DNA of 64,000 nucleotides, taken from contig JAIWZP010000005.1 of the NCBI GenBank assembly GCA_025201375.1, positions 868,001-932,000 of the forward strand, written 5' to 3'. The stretch comes from Gongronella butleri (taxonomy: Eukaryota; Mucoromycota; Mucoromycetes; Mucorales; Cunninghamellaceae). The position numbers were made by a program, and so were the translations under genes. Numbering within the stretch: the first letter of the stretch is position 1; every line of letters starts with the position of its first letter. Below the pieces are notes generated by a model. It searched no databases and was not told the origin of the DNA. It saw only the letters and a program-made list of their open reading frames with translations. Below, piece after piece: positions 46,633-59,306 of this stretch.

Positions 46633-49244
46633 TTACGTGACGGTGACGCCTCTGCTTGGGGAATTGGTCATGGGATTGAGCGCGTTTGCGGCCATGGGCG
46701 ATGGTGAGGTGAGGGCCTTTGCCTTTCTCTGCATCTGTAAGATGATGAACATGGTGGAGGACTCCTTGGCAAAGAGCGAGCCATTGTCCTTTGTGTCGAC
46801 GGGATCAAACGAGGGCCGCCACTCTGAAAAGTACTTTGTGAAGCTCTCGATGAGATCGTGTTCCTCGGACGGGTTCCAGCAGCTGCCGACAATGTCGCGT
46901 AGCGTGACGACCAGTTGGCATAGATCATTGTGGATGCGGCGTCCCATGGGCAGCTCCACCACGGGTGTGTCGCGCAGACAATACATCATGAAATTGAGTG
47001 ACGCATACGCCTTCCATTTGTGCACCGTCGATTCATGTGCAAAGGTCGCAATGTACTATGAAATAAAAAAAGACGCGTCACGCTTCGCGTTTTCTCTCTC
47101 TTTTTTTCATTTACCTTGTGGATCTCGAGGCAATTGACGAAGTGGCTAAAGAACCAGCGGAATTGGCAGTCATTATCGACTGCAAGCCATTTTTCAAAGA
47201 CAAGGGTCATGGCGTCGGCGGCCTGTCTACAAAAGTGGATAGCGAGGTTGGCAGGGAAGGGCGTGATGGGTTTTGATTCCTCGTTGCGCAACGGGAGGAA
47301 GCGATCAAAGAGGACGAGCCAATTCATGGCGTGTTCGAGCAGCAGGATGGAGCGTGCGCGGACGTGCCAACCATGCATGGGCGGGGCCTTTATGAAAGCC
47401 TCGAGTTTGAGGCTGTCGTCGAGCAATTCGTAGAAGCGGCGCAATTTGCGCATCTGCTGGATGAGCAAGCTCAGGATGGCCTTTTCGTCGTCCCATGCGG
47501 TGAATGCATTGAGAGTGTTTTCGATTTGCACGCGTAGCCAGCGCGTTTCGACAAGATATCGCAGGCATTCGGTGTGTGCCATGTCTTCCTCGCACCCGTC
47601 AAGCCAGTCGGCGGCTCCATGGGTCGAATTCGCCGTGCCTGCAAGAGCAATTGGAGCAGGAGGTGGTGGCTGCTGCATAGAGGTGGCAATGGCGGCAGCT
47701 GGATCAAATGGCAAATTCATCGATGCAGCAGACTGGAACGAGGCATTGGACGCGTCAGCGGTGTGTGGCCAGCTGGGCTTGTCAATGGTGATGTCATCGA
47801 GCTTGATGGAGGGACGGCCGTCGACGAGCAAAGGCATTTGCGTGTCAAAGAGCCAGATGGACCAAAAGATGCGCTTGGCAGCCTCGCGCTCGAGCGGGGT
47901 TTCAAATTGGGCGTAGCCCTCGGGCTGGTGCAATTGCAGCGAGAAGGCCTTTGTGATCATGACGCCCAAATTGACGAATGCCTGGTTGAAATTGCCGTCA
48001 TCCAGCAATTTGGCCGTCTTTAGGAGGTTCCAATACAAATTGGCGAGCGACACTTCGGCGAATCGCGGTTGCGTTGGGAACGCGGTGTCATCCGAGTGTG
48101 TGCCCAGATAGTCGGCGAGGTCCTTGTTGGAAAAGGCAATATTGTTTGACGACAACGACGAGGATAAATCGGCATTCACGATGGGCGAGTCAAACACCAT
48201 GGACGAGATGGATTGCGTCGACGAAAAGAGGCCCTGCGGGTTGTGTTTGCATCGATTAAGCGACAAGGTGGCGCACGCCGAAGTGTGCAGCATGGATAAT
48301 TGCGGATGGCCTGCGAATCGCTCGAGCAGACGCGGCGACATGATGACCGTGAATAAAGACGGGCACGTAGCAATGGCGTTGCTAAGCACGTGGATGGATG
48401 GGTTCGTGTAGGCGGCTACATATCGCTCGAGGGTCACTCGTTTGGTCTTGCGCGGCTTGGCTGTAGGCACACGCGTCGATGGGACGGGTGTGGGCGAGAA
48501 AAGCGGCGAGTATGGGTGGCTGGCTGGCGACGATGCCACGGACGAGGTCGTGGTGGTGCCGCTCCTGGGCAAAGACGGTTGGTTTGGGTTATTGTGCATC
48601 ATTTGTGGGTGCGACGACGTGGTGGAAGAGGCAATGGATGCGTTCGACGACGACGAAAAGGAAAAAGACGACGAAGACGACGCGCCGTACACGTCGCTCA
48701 ATGCCTTTGGTACAAGGGCGGCCAATTGCGACGTGTTGAGAATATTGGTGACAATGCGCTTTTGCCCATTCTCGGCAATGGACACGTCCCAGCCAAAATC
48801 CTTGGCCAGACGCGCAACATCGTCCACTGGCTCCTTTTGCAATTGCATCAACAGCGACTCGACACGCACAGAAATGTCCTCAATCTCCGTGTACACGTCG
48901 TCGCGCTTTTGCCGGTCCGAAATGTGGTCGTATCGCACACCCTTGTGCGAATAGCTGCATGGCGAGTCCGCCTTTTCGCAATTCGTGCATCGAGGCCGAA
49001 GCTCATCGCACTTTACGTGACGCCGACGGCACCTATTTTTTAATTTAAAAAAAAAGAAAAGGATAAGAAAATGAAAAAAATGACGAATTTTGTGGACTAA
49101 CTCGTTGCATTTTTTAGACTCGCGGCCCGCTCGCTTGGTGGACTTGCTCGTTGGGGGGTCGTCCTGAGGGTCTACAGGGTCTGGGGAGTCGCCGCTATCG
49201 TGGACGTCAGGGCGGTCGTCTTCCAACGCACGTTTTGCCGACAT
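46633..49244 (-). CDS. Zn2Cys6 transcription factor A1
   Basis: Three exons on the minus strand: 49244-49102, 49032-47115 and 47055-46633, giving 827 residues. The binuclear zinc cluster lies at residues 46-73, reading KKCNECRRRHVKC, then DELRPRCTNCEKADSPCSY (CX2CX6CX6CX2CX6C). Intron 1 interrupts it in phase 2 just before the second Cys and uses a weak donor, GTTAGT. A linker with HISDRQKRDDVYTEIEDISV may dimerise. The middle homology region (Fungal_trans) spans about residues 430-560, with GVMITKAFSLQLHQ, REAAKRIFWSIWLFDTQM and DGRPSIKLDDI. Such proteins bind CGG-type DNA repeats and control metabolic genes; the target is unknown. It is divergently paired with A2, 379 bp away. Confidence 0.92.
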
Positions 49245-49274
49245 ATGAAAAAGGAAAATAAGACTGGGAAAAAT

Positions 49275-49311
<37 letters not shown>

Positions 49312-49623
49312 AAAAGAAGAAAAAAAGAGAGAGAAAGAGACAGAGAGAGAGAGGCAGAAAGAGAAAACAGGGGGACACCCCAGAAAAAAAAGGAGCGTTT
49401 GTGTGTGAAGAAGAACAAGAAGAAAAGACAAAAAAAAAAAAAAAAAAAGCTTGGAAAAAGGGGAATACCCACATTTGGGAAAACAATTGGCGAGCTCGTG
49501 GGTCGACTAAATTAAAGGTCCGGCGGACCGGGCGCCAGATCCTTGATTATTTCGCTCTTCTTTTCCTCCCTTTCCACTCCCCCCTTTTTTTTTTCTCTCG
49601 CCTTTTTGTTACTGTTCTTCCTC
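49245..49623. promoter_or_regulatory. Divergent promoter of Zn2Cys6 pair A with GA microsatellite
   Basis: This 379-bp interval holds an imperfect (GA)n microsatellite at 49274-49360 and an A20 run at 49431-49450. A CGGCGGAC element lies at 49519-49526 in GGTCCGGCGGACC, a near-palindromic CGG-type sequence that could be bound by a Zn2Cys6 protein, perhaps autoregulatory. Confidence 0.5.
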
Positions 49624-51948
49624 ATGAGCACCCGTGTGACCAAGAAACGAAGACGCCAGTGCGAAACGTGCATTCAGTAAGACGAGCAAAAAAAAATAAA
49701 CAACAAAAAGAGCAAAAAGAAGAAAAAAGGCAGGGAAAAAGCGAAAATCTCAATTTTTTGTGATTTTTTTCTCGTTCAAGGTGTCGTACGTCGCGCAAGC
49801 AGTGCGATAAAGGCAACCCGTGTCGTAATTGTGCCGAGAACAACCGACGATGTATCTATGCCAAGGAATTTCCCTACAGCCATGTGTCGCAAGAGCAACA
49901 GGCTGCGATTCTTGAGCGGCTTCTTTACGATGCGCGTGGCAAGTATGAACAAGTGAAAAAGTACGTGAGCAAAGACAACAAGGACTGGCAGACGCAAGTG
50001 GTGCTTGCCAACAACAAGCGGCTGCTGATGGGCAACATCCGCATGGAAGCCAACATGATGGATGCTGTTCGGCGGCAGACGGCACGGCGATTGGCGCAGC
50101 CATCGTCGTATCAGCAGCAACAAACGGCTTCGCAAGCGGCATGGCCAGTGGGCGATCAAGTGTTTTTGCATTCGTTTGAGCGCAATTCGCGATTGCTCGC
50201 GTTGCTCGATGGGTTGCATCGCGAAACGGCGCCGCCATTGCCTCGCATGTTGGACGCGTCTCTGTCTGAATTCTCCATTGACGTGGCGCGTGCCATGGTC
50301 ACCGTCGAAGAAGTGGACATGCTCATTGCGCTGTACAATGATTGCTATTCATTTTCGGCGCTGCCCGAGTTTATCTCGCCGCATCTCGAGGATGCAGGCG
50401 ATTATGACCTGCTGCTCAGCTCCGTCATGGCCCTCATGCTCTCGCATGCCGTCAATCTGCACAACATGAAGGTCGACAACCACGAGCATCTGTCCCATGC
50501 CTTTTACCATTATTCACGCGAGCTTCTCGAGCGCCGCCTGGCCTCCCTCGCCATGCCAGATATCATGTGCCTGCATGCCACCTTCAATCTCATGCTCTAC
50601 GAGGCAGAGAATGGCTACCTTGACCAGGCCGTGCATTCGCGCCAATCCATGGCCGTCATGATTGATTCGTTGCATAACCAGTACCCCAACATGTCCGTCT
50701 GGCAGCAAAGCCTGTTCCGCCACCTGATCTGGTAAGACGCGAGAGAAAGAGAAGAAAAAAAACTAGAAAAAAAAAACAAGAAAAAAACCAATCATTCATT
50801 ATTTTTTTATTTTTTTACAAAAAAAAAGGGCGATTTTCACGGCGGACGCGTCGCGTCATAATTTGCAGATGCAGCCGCATGTGATCAATAGCTCGTACAT
50901 GGATGTCGAGAAGCAACGGCCCTCGGAGCACTGCGCACAGCCCGTGGACCGGCTCAAAGAAGAGTATATTTACTTCCGATGCCGCCTTGCCGAGATTGTT
51001 CGCCAGATTGACGACATTTGCTACAAGCCGACGCGTCAACCAGCGGCACAATCGCAACCGCAGGCATCGTCGCCGCCTCAAGAGCATGGATCATCGACGA
51101 GCACGGGCAGCAGTCCTTCCAATGGCACGAGTCGCGCGAGTCCCGGCGCGTCGTCCAGCGCGTCGTCGTCCAACGCGTCGTCCAATGCTTCGTCGCGACG
51201 CCAGGCGGTGTCTGGCCAAGATATCAAGATGCTCGAGGAGCAATTGTGGTCCTTGTACTATGATTTGCCCGATTGGATCACGAATGGGCATCCATTGCAC
51301 ACGGTCGATCTCTCAAAACACCCGGGCTATTATGGCCACCCTGCCACACGCCCAAGCGTCGACCCATGCGTCCATCATCGCGCGCATCCGGTGTGTAAAC
51401 GCACCCTCGAGGAGGTCTGGATGCGCCGCCTGCATTATCACTTTTTGGTCGAGTGGCATGGCACCTTTTTATACTTGTACCAGCCATTCTTGCCTCAGCC
51501 CGGCGAAATCATCCAATTGCCCTTTATGCGCTGCGTCGAGCACGGCAGGCAGATGGTTGACGTGCTCACGCGATGGGCAGACGACCCCGATTTCTTTGAT
51601 TGCTATTGCTACCCGGCACTGCGCTCACTCATGGTCGCCTCACACGTCCATCGGTACCTGCTCCAATCCCAATTCGATGATATCCGCAACAAGGGCTACG
51701 AGCTCTTGCTCAAGCTCTTTTCCGTCATCCAACGATCCAACATTTACAACCTGTACAAGGACACCGCCTTTATCCTCAACATCCGCGCCGCATTCGATCG
51801 CCTCCATCACGAGTACATGCAGCCACCCTCCGCCGCCATTGCACCCGTCGCTGCCAACAACGCCTACTTGCCCGCCAATGCACTCATGTTGCCATTCGAT
51901 CCCAATAACAATGACGACTTTTTCATCTACACCGCCGCAGCCATCTAA
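49624..51948 (+). CDS. Zn2Cys6 transcription factor A2
   Basis: Three exons, 49624-49676, 49781-50731 and 50829-51948, give 707 residues. The zinc cluster is at the extreme N-terminus: CIQCRTSRKQC, then DKGNPCRNCAENNRRC (CX2CX6CX5CX2CX6C), directly after a basic KKRRRQ stretch. Intron 1 interrupts it in phase 2 immediately before the second Cys, exactly as in A1. The remainder is a large helical regulatory region with SVWQQSLFRHLIWAIFTADA and a Ser-rich linker (SSASSSNASSNASS) followed by LEEQLWSLYYDLPDWI. Family assignment to Zn2Cys6 is firm; the regulatory region is divergent from classical Fungal_trans domains. The 3' splice site of intron 2 (AAAAAAAAAG) is purine-rich and unusual. It is divergently paired with A1. 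Confidence 0.9.
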
Positions 51949-52294
51949 AATTCCTGCTTTTATTTCTCCCCCATACCCTCTTTTTATTATTTTATCATTT
52001 TATGACTTGTTTTCCGCGCCCCCAATCTCCTTTCATTTCCCACACATGTCATACCCCCTTCTTTTTCGATTCTATGCAATAAAAAAAAAGGCAAAATGCC
52101 CAGTCTGTCCTCGTTTTCCGCCGCCAAGGCTCAATGTTTAAATGCCGCTTCAAAGGTCCAATCTTAGCCCGAGTCCAAAGAATCTATTTCAGTGCATTTG
52201 GCGTGTGGGGGTGTACCTTTTTTTTCTTTTCTTTTTCATTCGTTTTCATTTCCACCTTTTTTTTTTTTTTATTTCTTTGTGTCCTTATCCCGTC
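51949..52294. other. Intergenic between A2 and CUE-domain gene
   Basis: About 350 bp, T-rich, with an AATAAA near 52079 for the upstream gene. No separate gene was recognised. Confidence 0.5.
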
Positions 52295-54094
52295 ATGTCT
52301 GATACTGACAAACCAAAGACACCCACGTTGCCTGTTAGCGACAACCAAGAGCAAGTTTCGCCTACGGAAACGGACGTTAACCCGCCCGTTGCCCAGGAAA
52401 CAAAGGTTTCTGTCGAGTTGCCGCCCGGCGTGGTCACCCTCAAGGAAGCTTTCCCGACCATCGACGTTGATGTCGTCACTGCCGTCCTCGACTCGCACCA
52501 GGGCAACGTCGAGGCCGCGTTTGACGAGCTTTTGCAATTGACCGACCCCGCGTACCAGGCGTCGCAAGTGCCGCCCGCTGCGCCGCCCCGGCCTGCACAG
52601 ACCGCACCGGCCGACGACAATGCCGACACCCCTGCCATGCCACCACGCCCCGCACCTCTGTCGCCCGAGGAGCAAATGCGCTTGGATGAGGAGTTTGCAC
52701 GTCAATTGGCCCTGGAAGACGAACGCGACCGCGTCAGAGCTCATCGTAAAGCTAAAAGCAACCACAGTGGGGGGGGGAGAGGACGAATTGGACTTGAGAA
52801 TGGACAAATCTCGAAGAAACACACGACCTGGTCATGCTCATATTTTTGTTGTTTTTTTTTTCTTTCAACTCAAAATTAGAGCGTCAGCAGCAACAGCAAC
52901 AACAGCAACAACGACCAGAGGACAAGGAGGATTCCGTAGACGAATTCATCCGCGAGTTCCAAGGTAAATGCAAGACGGCAAAAAAGAAATGGGCAAAATC
53001 ACTCAATTTTTTCGTATTTTTTTTTGTTTTTCGTCATTGTAGAAGAGCTGCCCGTGATCAAGGAAAAGATGATTGAAGCCGGCATGAGTACGTGGGTCGT
53101 GAGGATGAGAGAGACAAAGGGTTGCTGCGCACTTGGCGCGCCGTCTCACACATGTTTTTTTTTCTTGTTTTTGGACAGATGCCAAGAAGAAAGTGCTCGA
53201 TTTTTATAATCAGATCAAGGCCAAGAACAACAATGATGGCCAGTCAGCGTCGTCATCCTCGGGCTACGGGCCGCGATCGACCAATACCCAGTACCAAGGC
53301 CTGCCCAGCAGCAATGACGACGATTACCTGCTTTCGGGTGAAATGACCGCCTTGCACTTGTCCGATCAGGACGTTTATTCGGGCATGCAGCAGCAGCGCG
53401 CCAAGAATTACTATGACTACCAGCCGCCGTCCGCCGCCGCCACACAACAAAATCAGCAGCACCAGTACCAATCTGCCACTCTTGGCGTCGCCACCGTCGG
53501 CCAAGCGCCTCAAGTCGATGCTCAAATCTTGGCCGATGAGGAATTCGCACGCCGATTGGCACGCGACGACGAGCTTTGGCAGCAGCGCCAGCAGCAACAG
53601 CAACAGCAGCAAGAACAACAACCCCCAACCATGCCCCCGCGAAAATCCCCCACTAACCTCGGCTCCCTGCCCGCCAAAACGTCCCCCACCGTCGTCGTCA
53701 CCCCCAAATCCCCATTGGAGGAGTATGATGAGCGCGACAACAACGGTAAAATACAGAAAAAAAAAAGAAAAACGACGCGTCAAATGCGTGAAACGCTCGT
53801 GCGCTCATGCCCAGTTCCCCCTCTTTTTTTGCCGGTCTATTTAGAGCAATCGTCGCGTGACGCCAAGACGGAGCCAAAGGAGGACAAAAAAGACGACGAG
53901 CGCGTGCAATCGTATATCATTGGCGACGATGATTCCGACGATGGTCTTGTGGACTTGGATGACGACGACGATGAGCTCGCCAAGACAGGTAAGCACGTGC
54001 ACATGCAACAAGCCGTCCACTGACTCGCTTTTTTCCCCCATATTCCATAGACAAAAAGGCGACCGATGCCCAAAAGTCTGAGCAAAAGAAATAA
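52295..54094 (+). CDS. CUE-domain ubiquitin-binding protein (Cue5/Tollip-like)
   Basis: Six exons: 52295-52745, 52880-52963, 53043-53087, 53179-53745, 53845-53988 and 54051-54094, giving 444 residues. The CUE domain is at about residues 49-88: LKEAFPTIDVDVVTAVLDSH, QGNVEAAFDELLQLTDP, with the FP and terminal LL signature of ubiquitin binding. It is followed by Pro-rich stretches and two copies of a (D)EEFARQLA.(E/D)DE helix (residues about 133-147 and 308-322), seen in CUE and Rab5-type adaptor proteins. The rest is Gln-, Ser- and Asp-rich, with an acidic end (DDDSDDGLVDLDDDDDELA). Yeast Cue5 links ubiquitinated proteins to autophagy; the same role here is an inference and no certain Atg8-binding motif was found. 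Confidence 0.85.
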
Positions 54095-56168
54095 GCGCTA
54101 TTCTTACTTCATGAGTAATAAATAATTGGGCAAACTATGTATTGTATGAAACAAAGCAATTGGGCATACAAATGAGCTGGTCAATCGTTGTTGCTCGTTG
54201 ACGTGGGTTTTGTCGTGTTGAATCTATTAATATCCGCATTTTTCACTTTATGCCTTGTTTTTTGAGCACAACTCCACGAAACGGCTTCCAATTTGAACAC
54301 ATGAATGTATGCTGCGTACCGTGATTAAAACCTGTTGATTCACGTGTAAGAAAATTAGGCAAATGGGCTACGGACAGCCAGTTTACCAAATAATTTCATT
54401 CAAATCGCCATTTTCTCGGCTACGAAACGATCGATTTCCATTATAATTGCATACAACGCCTCAAGTAGCACATCAAAGTCACTAGAGTATGTTTGGCGAG
54501 TTCTGGCTTGATTAATAAATGCATTCAAAACATAAAAATGTCAAACATGGTTCAAAGTAATTATTTTCGCTCGAGGTTCTCATGAACGACTCAAGACATA
54601 TTATATTTATTGTCTTGTCCTCGTCTCAGCTATCCTCTGCGTCGAGTTGGGATCTCTCTACCAAGTTTCTTCAAGACAAAATCTGCAAACTGTCCATTTT
54701 GCCAAAATTTCAATGGCAGCTTGGCCATCCAAGCACTGCAGCGCTTCAGAACGCGTCCTGACGCGAACTACCAGGCTGGAAATAGTCGATGAGGGCTCAT
54801 GGTGCAGTCGGCTCAAAGCTTTTTGGCGCATAACACGCAAATTAAATTTCATTGGGGTCGAGCCACCGATCCAAGAATTGAAAATTCAGGTCGCCAGAAT
54901 AACACCAAACTTGGACAGCAGAAACCGCGGACGCAGAAACCAACAAAAATGCCAAAAACGGGGGCGGGTTGATCGGCTCAGTAGCTAGCAATGGCCGATT
55001 TTCGATTTAATTTCAAACGCGAATTGCATGGGCAGAACGCGTCCGTAAAACCGCGGCAATGCGTCCATCAGAAAGAGACACGCCAGGTGCATGGAGTTGA
55101 TTAGAAACAGGCGCGTGAAACGCGACGCTTGACGCGGTTTACCACGCGTCCAAGTTTGCCCGCTAACAGATCGCTCGCGCCAACTCTGCCTAAAACTCGT
55201 ATTTTGAGGTGATCATGGACGTCCACATACGCAGAAGACGGTGCTCCTTCTGGTGATCTGTATTTCACGACTCTGTGGCCAATTTTCATCGACTTGGCCT
55301 TGAGGCGAAAAAAAGAGGCAAATTGCAATTTTCTCGGAAACCAGTCGATGCGCCTCTGATTTTTATTGCCTTTCCGTCGGTAAATAAGAGCCGTGCACCA
55401 TATGATTGAATGGCGTGGCGATCAGACGATTTAAATTTCGCTGTTCAAACCCTTGACTGTATCCCTTCGAAAATTGGCGATTTTTGAATATGGGTGTTGC
55501 AAGCGATCCAGTGGTCGCAGTGCCTCGCGGGTGGGCTCATTCGAACGAGAAGTGCTGCAATGACATGCGTAATGACTTTATTTCCTCAAAAGTTGTAGAC
55601 TCATCGAAAAACGATCAGAATGCACGAAAACCCATTTTATCACAAATAACTTGGCCATGGCCAAGGTTAACTTCCATTTTTAATGCATGGTAGTCGACGA
55701 GCCTAGCTCAATTCACGTTACAAAGAGAGTTCCACATAATTCCGGTCAAGTCAACTTGGGCAAAACAACAAATGAAAACAAGAAAACTGTAAACTCGCGT
55801 TTGCTGACGTCCTAGCGATTAGATTATTGTGAAAGTTGGATATCGTATAGTCTTTATCTTGAGTCCCGCCTGGGTCGAGTTTGGGACAGCTCGAACGAAC
55901 ATTGCATGCAAAAATCAGAAAAAAATGATTTTTCCCACTTTCCGGCCCACCCGGGGCAATCTATACACGACTGCTCTCTAAAACTCATCCAAATTGAACC
56001 ATCATGGTGGAATAAGCCTACTGGGATTCAAGGTACGGCTGTATCAAGCCTTAAAAGTTCGGTTTGACACACAAAGTGAAAAAAATGTATATTCATTACT
56101 GGTACGGCATAAAAGATAGGATATGTTCAAGCGCGGAGGACGAGAGAAGATAAAGTGAGCAAAACAAG
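54095..56168. other. Repeat-containing gene-poor block
   Basis: About 2 kb between convergent genes. It contains an R3 copy (54870-55570). The segments 54100-54860 and 55570-56168 are AT-rich with no recognised gene. Confidence 0.65.
54870..55570 (+). repeat. Dispersed repeat R3, copy 3
   Basis: Diverged match to 23100-23830 in the same orientation (TTGACGCGGTTTACCACGCG, GAATGGCGTGGCGATC, GGGTGGGCTCATT). Frames in the two copies are not conserved, arguing against an active coding element. Confidence 0.8.
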
Positions 56169-59053
56169 CTACTTTGTAATGAGAGGAGATTGCCATTCGT
56201 GAATGTTCAGGCCGACAGGGAGGTGCCAAAACACATTTCCGGGCTGGAAAGGCGATTGCTGCAGCGGCGGTGCATGCAGGTCGTGATTGGGGCCGTACAA
56301 GAGAAAGTCCGAGTACATTGTTGGAGGCGATCGGTCCAACAGTGCTTCGTGTATCGATGGCAGTGTGCATCGACGGTCATTAAGGAGCTGCGACGCGTCA
56401 CGATCAGGCATGGCCGATGATGACAATGTGGAGCTCGCTGACGAAATGGAGCTAGTCGACGACCCATTGGACGATGTCGACAGCTGAGGCACCAGCTTGC
56501 ATCCCTGTAGATCTGTTTACAAAAAAAAAGAAGATAAAAAGAGAAATATCCCGTTAATTACGCGTCAAAGCGCGTCAAAGCGCGTCAAAGCGCGTCGTTT
56601 TGTGTTGTTGAGCGTCCGTTTTCGGTTGCGCACTTACCCTTGTTATTCACGGAAGAAAGTGTGTCCTGAATGCTGTGCAGCCAATCGAGGATGACGGCAG
56701 AATCCTCGGATGAAATTGAAAACGAGGCCGAGATGCCGTATGTGGGCAGGTGTTTTTGCTTTTCTGCGACGCAATGAAGCACTTTGTGGAGATAGTCGGC
56801 TAGGGGAGACAGGTTGCCATAGGTTTGGAGCATGGTGAGCGCGCGCACGAGGTTTGCCTTCGCAACATCGGCAATGGCGCTGTCCGGGGAGCCTGCATTA
56901 TATACATGGATCAGTGACGCCACAAACAGCGGGTACAGCAAGAAGCTCCAGTGCACAATCAGCGTGTCCATCTCATGCAGCCGGGTCATCAAGTCCACGC
57001 ATCGAATTGCCGCCGTCGTGCAGATCCGCAGTGAAATGTGGCACCATTTGTCGATAAATGGGCGGTGCACCAAGATGAGCACCGAGTAATAGCAGACACC
57101 AACGACGTCTATGAAAAAAATAAAATGAGCGTGTCTTTTTCCACTTTTTTTCGCAGTTTTTTCAATTTTTTACGAGCTGTGATAATAGATGTATTGTCCA
57201 AGTCCTCATTGACACCGAAATTCTGGATCAAGGGCGGCAACTGCATGCGCCATTCGTAGAGCGCGCCTTCCAGAGTAGCGACGGAAGCGGCGCCGCCGTG
57301 GGTTTCGCAATGTTTTTTGCCTGCAGGCGTGTACAAGTACTGGATGACATTGCCCAGGATTTTTGACAGATTCATGATCTGCGCGAGCGCCTGGAAAATG
57401 GGTATCTTGGGCATTGGGGTCGGGGAGCACGGGTATTCTTGCATGCTTTGGTGGAGCTGCCGCATATTTGCCATCTCGTTTGTATATATCTGCTCGCAAT
57501 CCTAGCATAGAAAATAAAAAGAGTGAGAAACACGACATGTTGCCCATTTCTTCACCTCTTTTTTTTTTTTTTTTTACCTCATCAAAGGTTGTACACGGCC
57601 GGCCCGTGCCAGCGGAGAACCATCGATCCAATGTATACAAGAAGCCCCAAATCCTCGATCGCACTTCACACTGGTCGTCTGAGACACAGCGCGTTCGGTG
57701 GCACAAGCGATGCAGCCCAATGTCTTGCGCCTGTGACGCGTCATCAACGAGGGAGGATGAAAAAAATGAAAAAAAACCGAAAAAAGAAAAAAAAGTGAGA
57801 TGGCTAGTCATTGGGCGCGATCAAGGAGCAGGGACAGACGTACCATACGGACGCCAACGGAATTGAGCAGCCAGACATTGCTCCACTTTTTCTCCAAGGA
57901 AGAATGGTACAGCATGGACATGACGATGGACTGGATGACGGCAAAGTTTGGGCTGGCGACTTTGCGAACATAACTGCTATGACGATCGAACCAGGTTTCT
58001 GAGCTGCCAATGGACCCGTCAATCGCGATTTGTGTCGGTGGTCGCACCTTGAATGCGGCCACACAATCCATAAAATGCAATGCCGAGCCGTAGATGCAGT
58101 AGAAAAGCGCCGGATCAGGATACGAATTCGTCACGTCGTAATATTGCTGCAAAAACTCGCGCTTGTCGAGCACAGGGAACATGGGATACACATTTGCAAA
58201 GTAGCTAAATGTGAAGAAAAAAAAAAGGAACAGAAAAAAAACCAGAAAGCGCATCAAAAAGCGCGTCAGACACGCTCGAAATTCCCACGGTGCCACGCTC
58301 GTTTACTCCTTACAATTTGACCAATTCGTCGCTTGTACGCTTGTCCATGCCAAAGGCGCAATAGATCCAGTGGGCGATGCCGAAATGCCTTGATGCGTTA
58401 AGATTCGTGTGTTGTGAGCCATTCTGCCGTGTTTCATCCTCCTTGTGCTGAGTTTGGGGCTGCGTCAGGTCGTCCTCGGGTGCCGGCGCAGATGCCGGCT
58501 GGCCATGTCGCACCTCGTGCAGTAATTGCTCCATTCGCTGCAGTCGCTCTTCCAGAATTGCCACACTCCTGCAAATGACAAATCAATTCATCATCAAGTC
58601 AAGTCACACGCCGCTATTTCTTGTCATTTCTTACCCTCGTGGCCCGCGCCGGCGATTGCTATGACAAGAAAACGGGAAAAGTGAGCGTTAAAAAAAGGAA
58701 AAATGACCGAAAATGGTGTCTGTGCGCGCGGATGGAGGATGCTTACCTATTTGAAAAGGTGCATTGCGCTCTCGAACGGATGCATTGATTGCACTCTCGG
58801 TCGTCGGCAAACATGTCACATCGTACTTTGCGCCGGCGGCAATTGTCGCTGTGAAAAAAAGAGAAAATGAGCGTGTTTTTCTCCTTTTCCCCTCACAGCC
58901 AGCTTACCAGGCGTGACTAATACGCGGGCGCTTGAAAGAGAGGGCGCGTTGCGGTGACGGAGGCGACGTGATAGCTGGAGAGGCTGCCGTGCGGCCGGGA
59001 AGGATATTCAGTGGCCTTATTGGGTGTCCGTGCTGGCGTGGAGGCGACTTCAT
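56169..59053 (-). CDS. Zn2Cys6 transcription factor B1
   Basis: Nine exons on the minus strand: 59053-58908, 58848-58747, 58658-58635, 58568-58314, 58204-57844, 57730-57578, 57501-57174, 57108-56638 and 56512-56169, giving 727 residues. The zinc cluster at residues 49-77 reads CDNCRRRKVRC, then DMFADDRECNQCIRSRAQC (CX2CX6CX8CX2CX6C). Intron 1 splits the first Cys codon (phase 2). A leucine-rich coiled stretch AILEERLQRMEQLLHEV follows. The Fungal_trans region contains YFANVYPMFPVLDKREFLQQ and the signature IGLHR then WGFLYTLDRWFSAGTGRP. Exon 3 is only 24 nt. Intron 8 holds four tandem GACGCG units. It is divergently paired with B2, 253 bp away. Target genes are unknown. Confidence 0.92.
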
Positions 59054-59306
59054 AGTGGAAATAACGAAGGTGAGAAAAGTAAAAAAGGGGGGAAACAATG
59101 GGACCAGGGAAAAAAAAAAAGAAAATGTGGATGGTAAATTGAGGGGAAAAGGATGGACCGAACTTCCGGGCAGCTGGATTGGCTCCAATGTTTGGTATTT
59201 CAAGAGCCGATTTCACCATGAATTGGAGTTTTCGTCCCTTTTTTTTTCTTTCTTTTTTCTGCCGCTCGGCCTTCTCTTTCCTCTTTTATTCAAATTTCAT
59301 TTGGTA
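59054..59306. promoter_or_regulatory. Divergent promoter of Zn2Cys6 pair B
   Basis: Only 253 bp separate the B1 and B2 starts. A T-rich tract precedes the B2 ATG and an A-rich tract lies on the B1 side. A CCGGGCAGC element is present near 59165. Coregulation or autoregulation of the pair is plausible but not shown. Confidence 0.45.
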
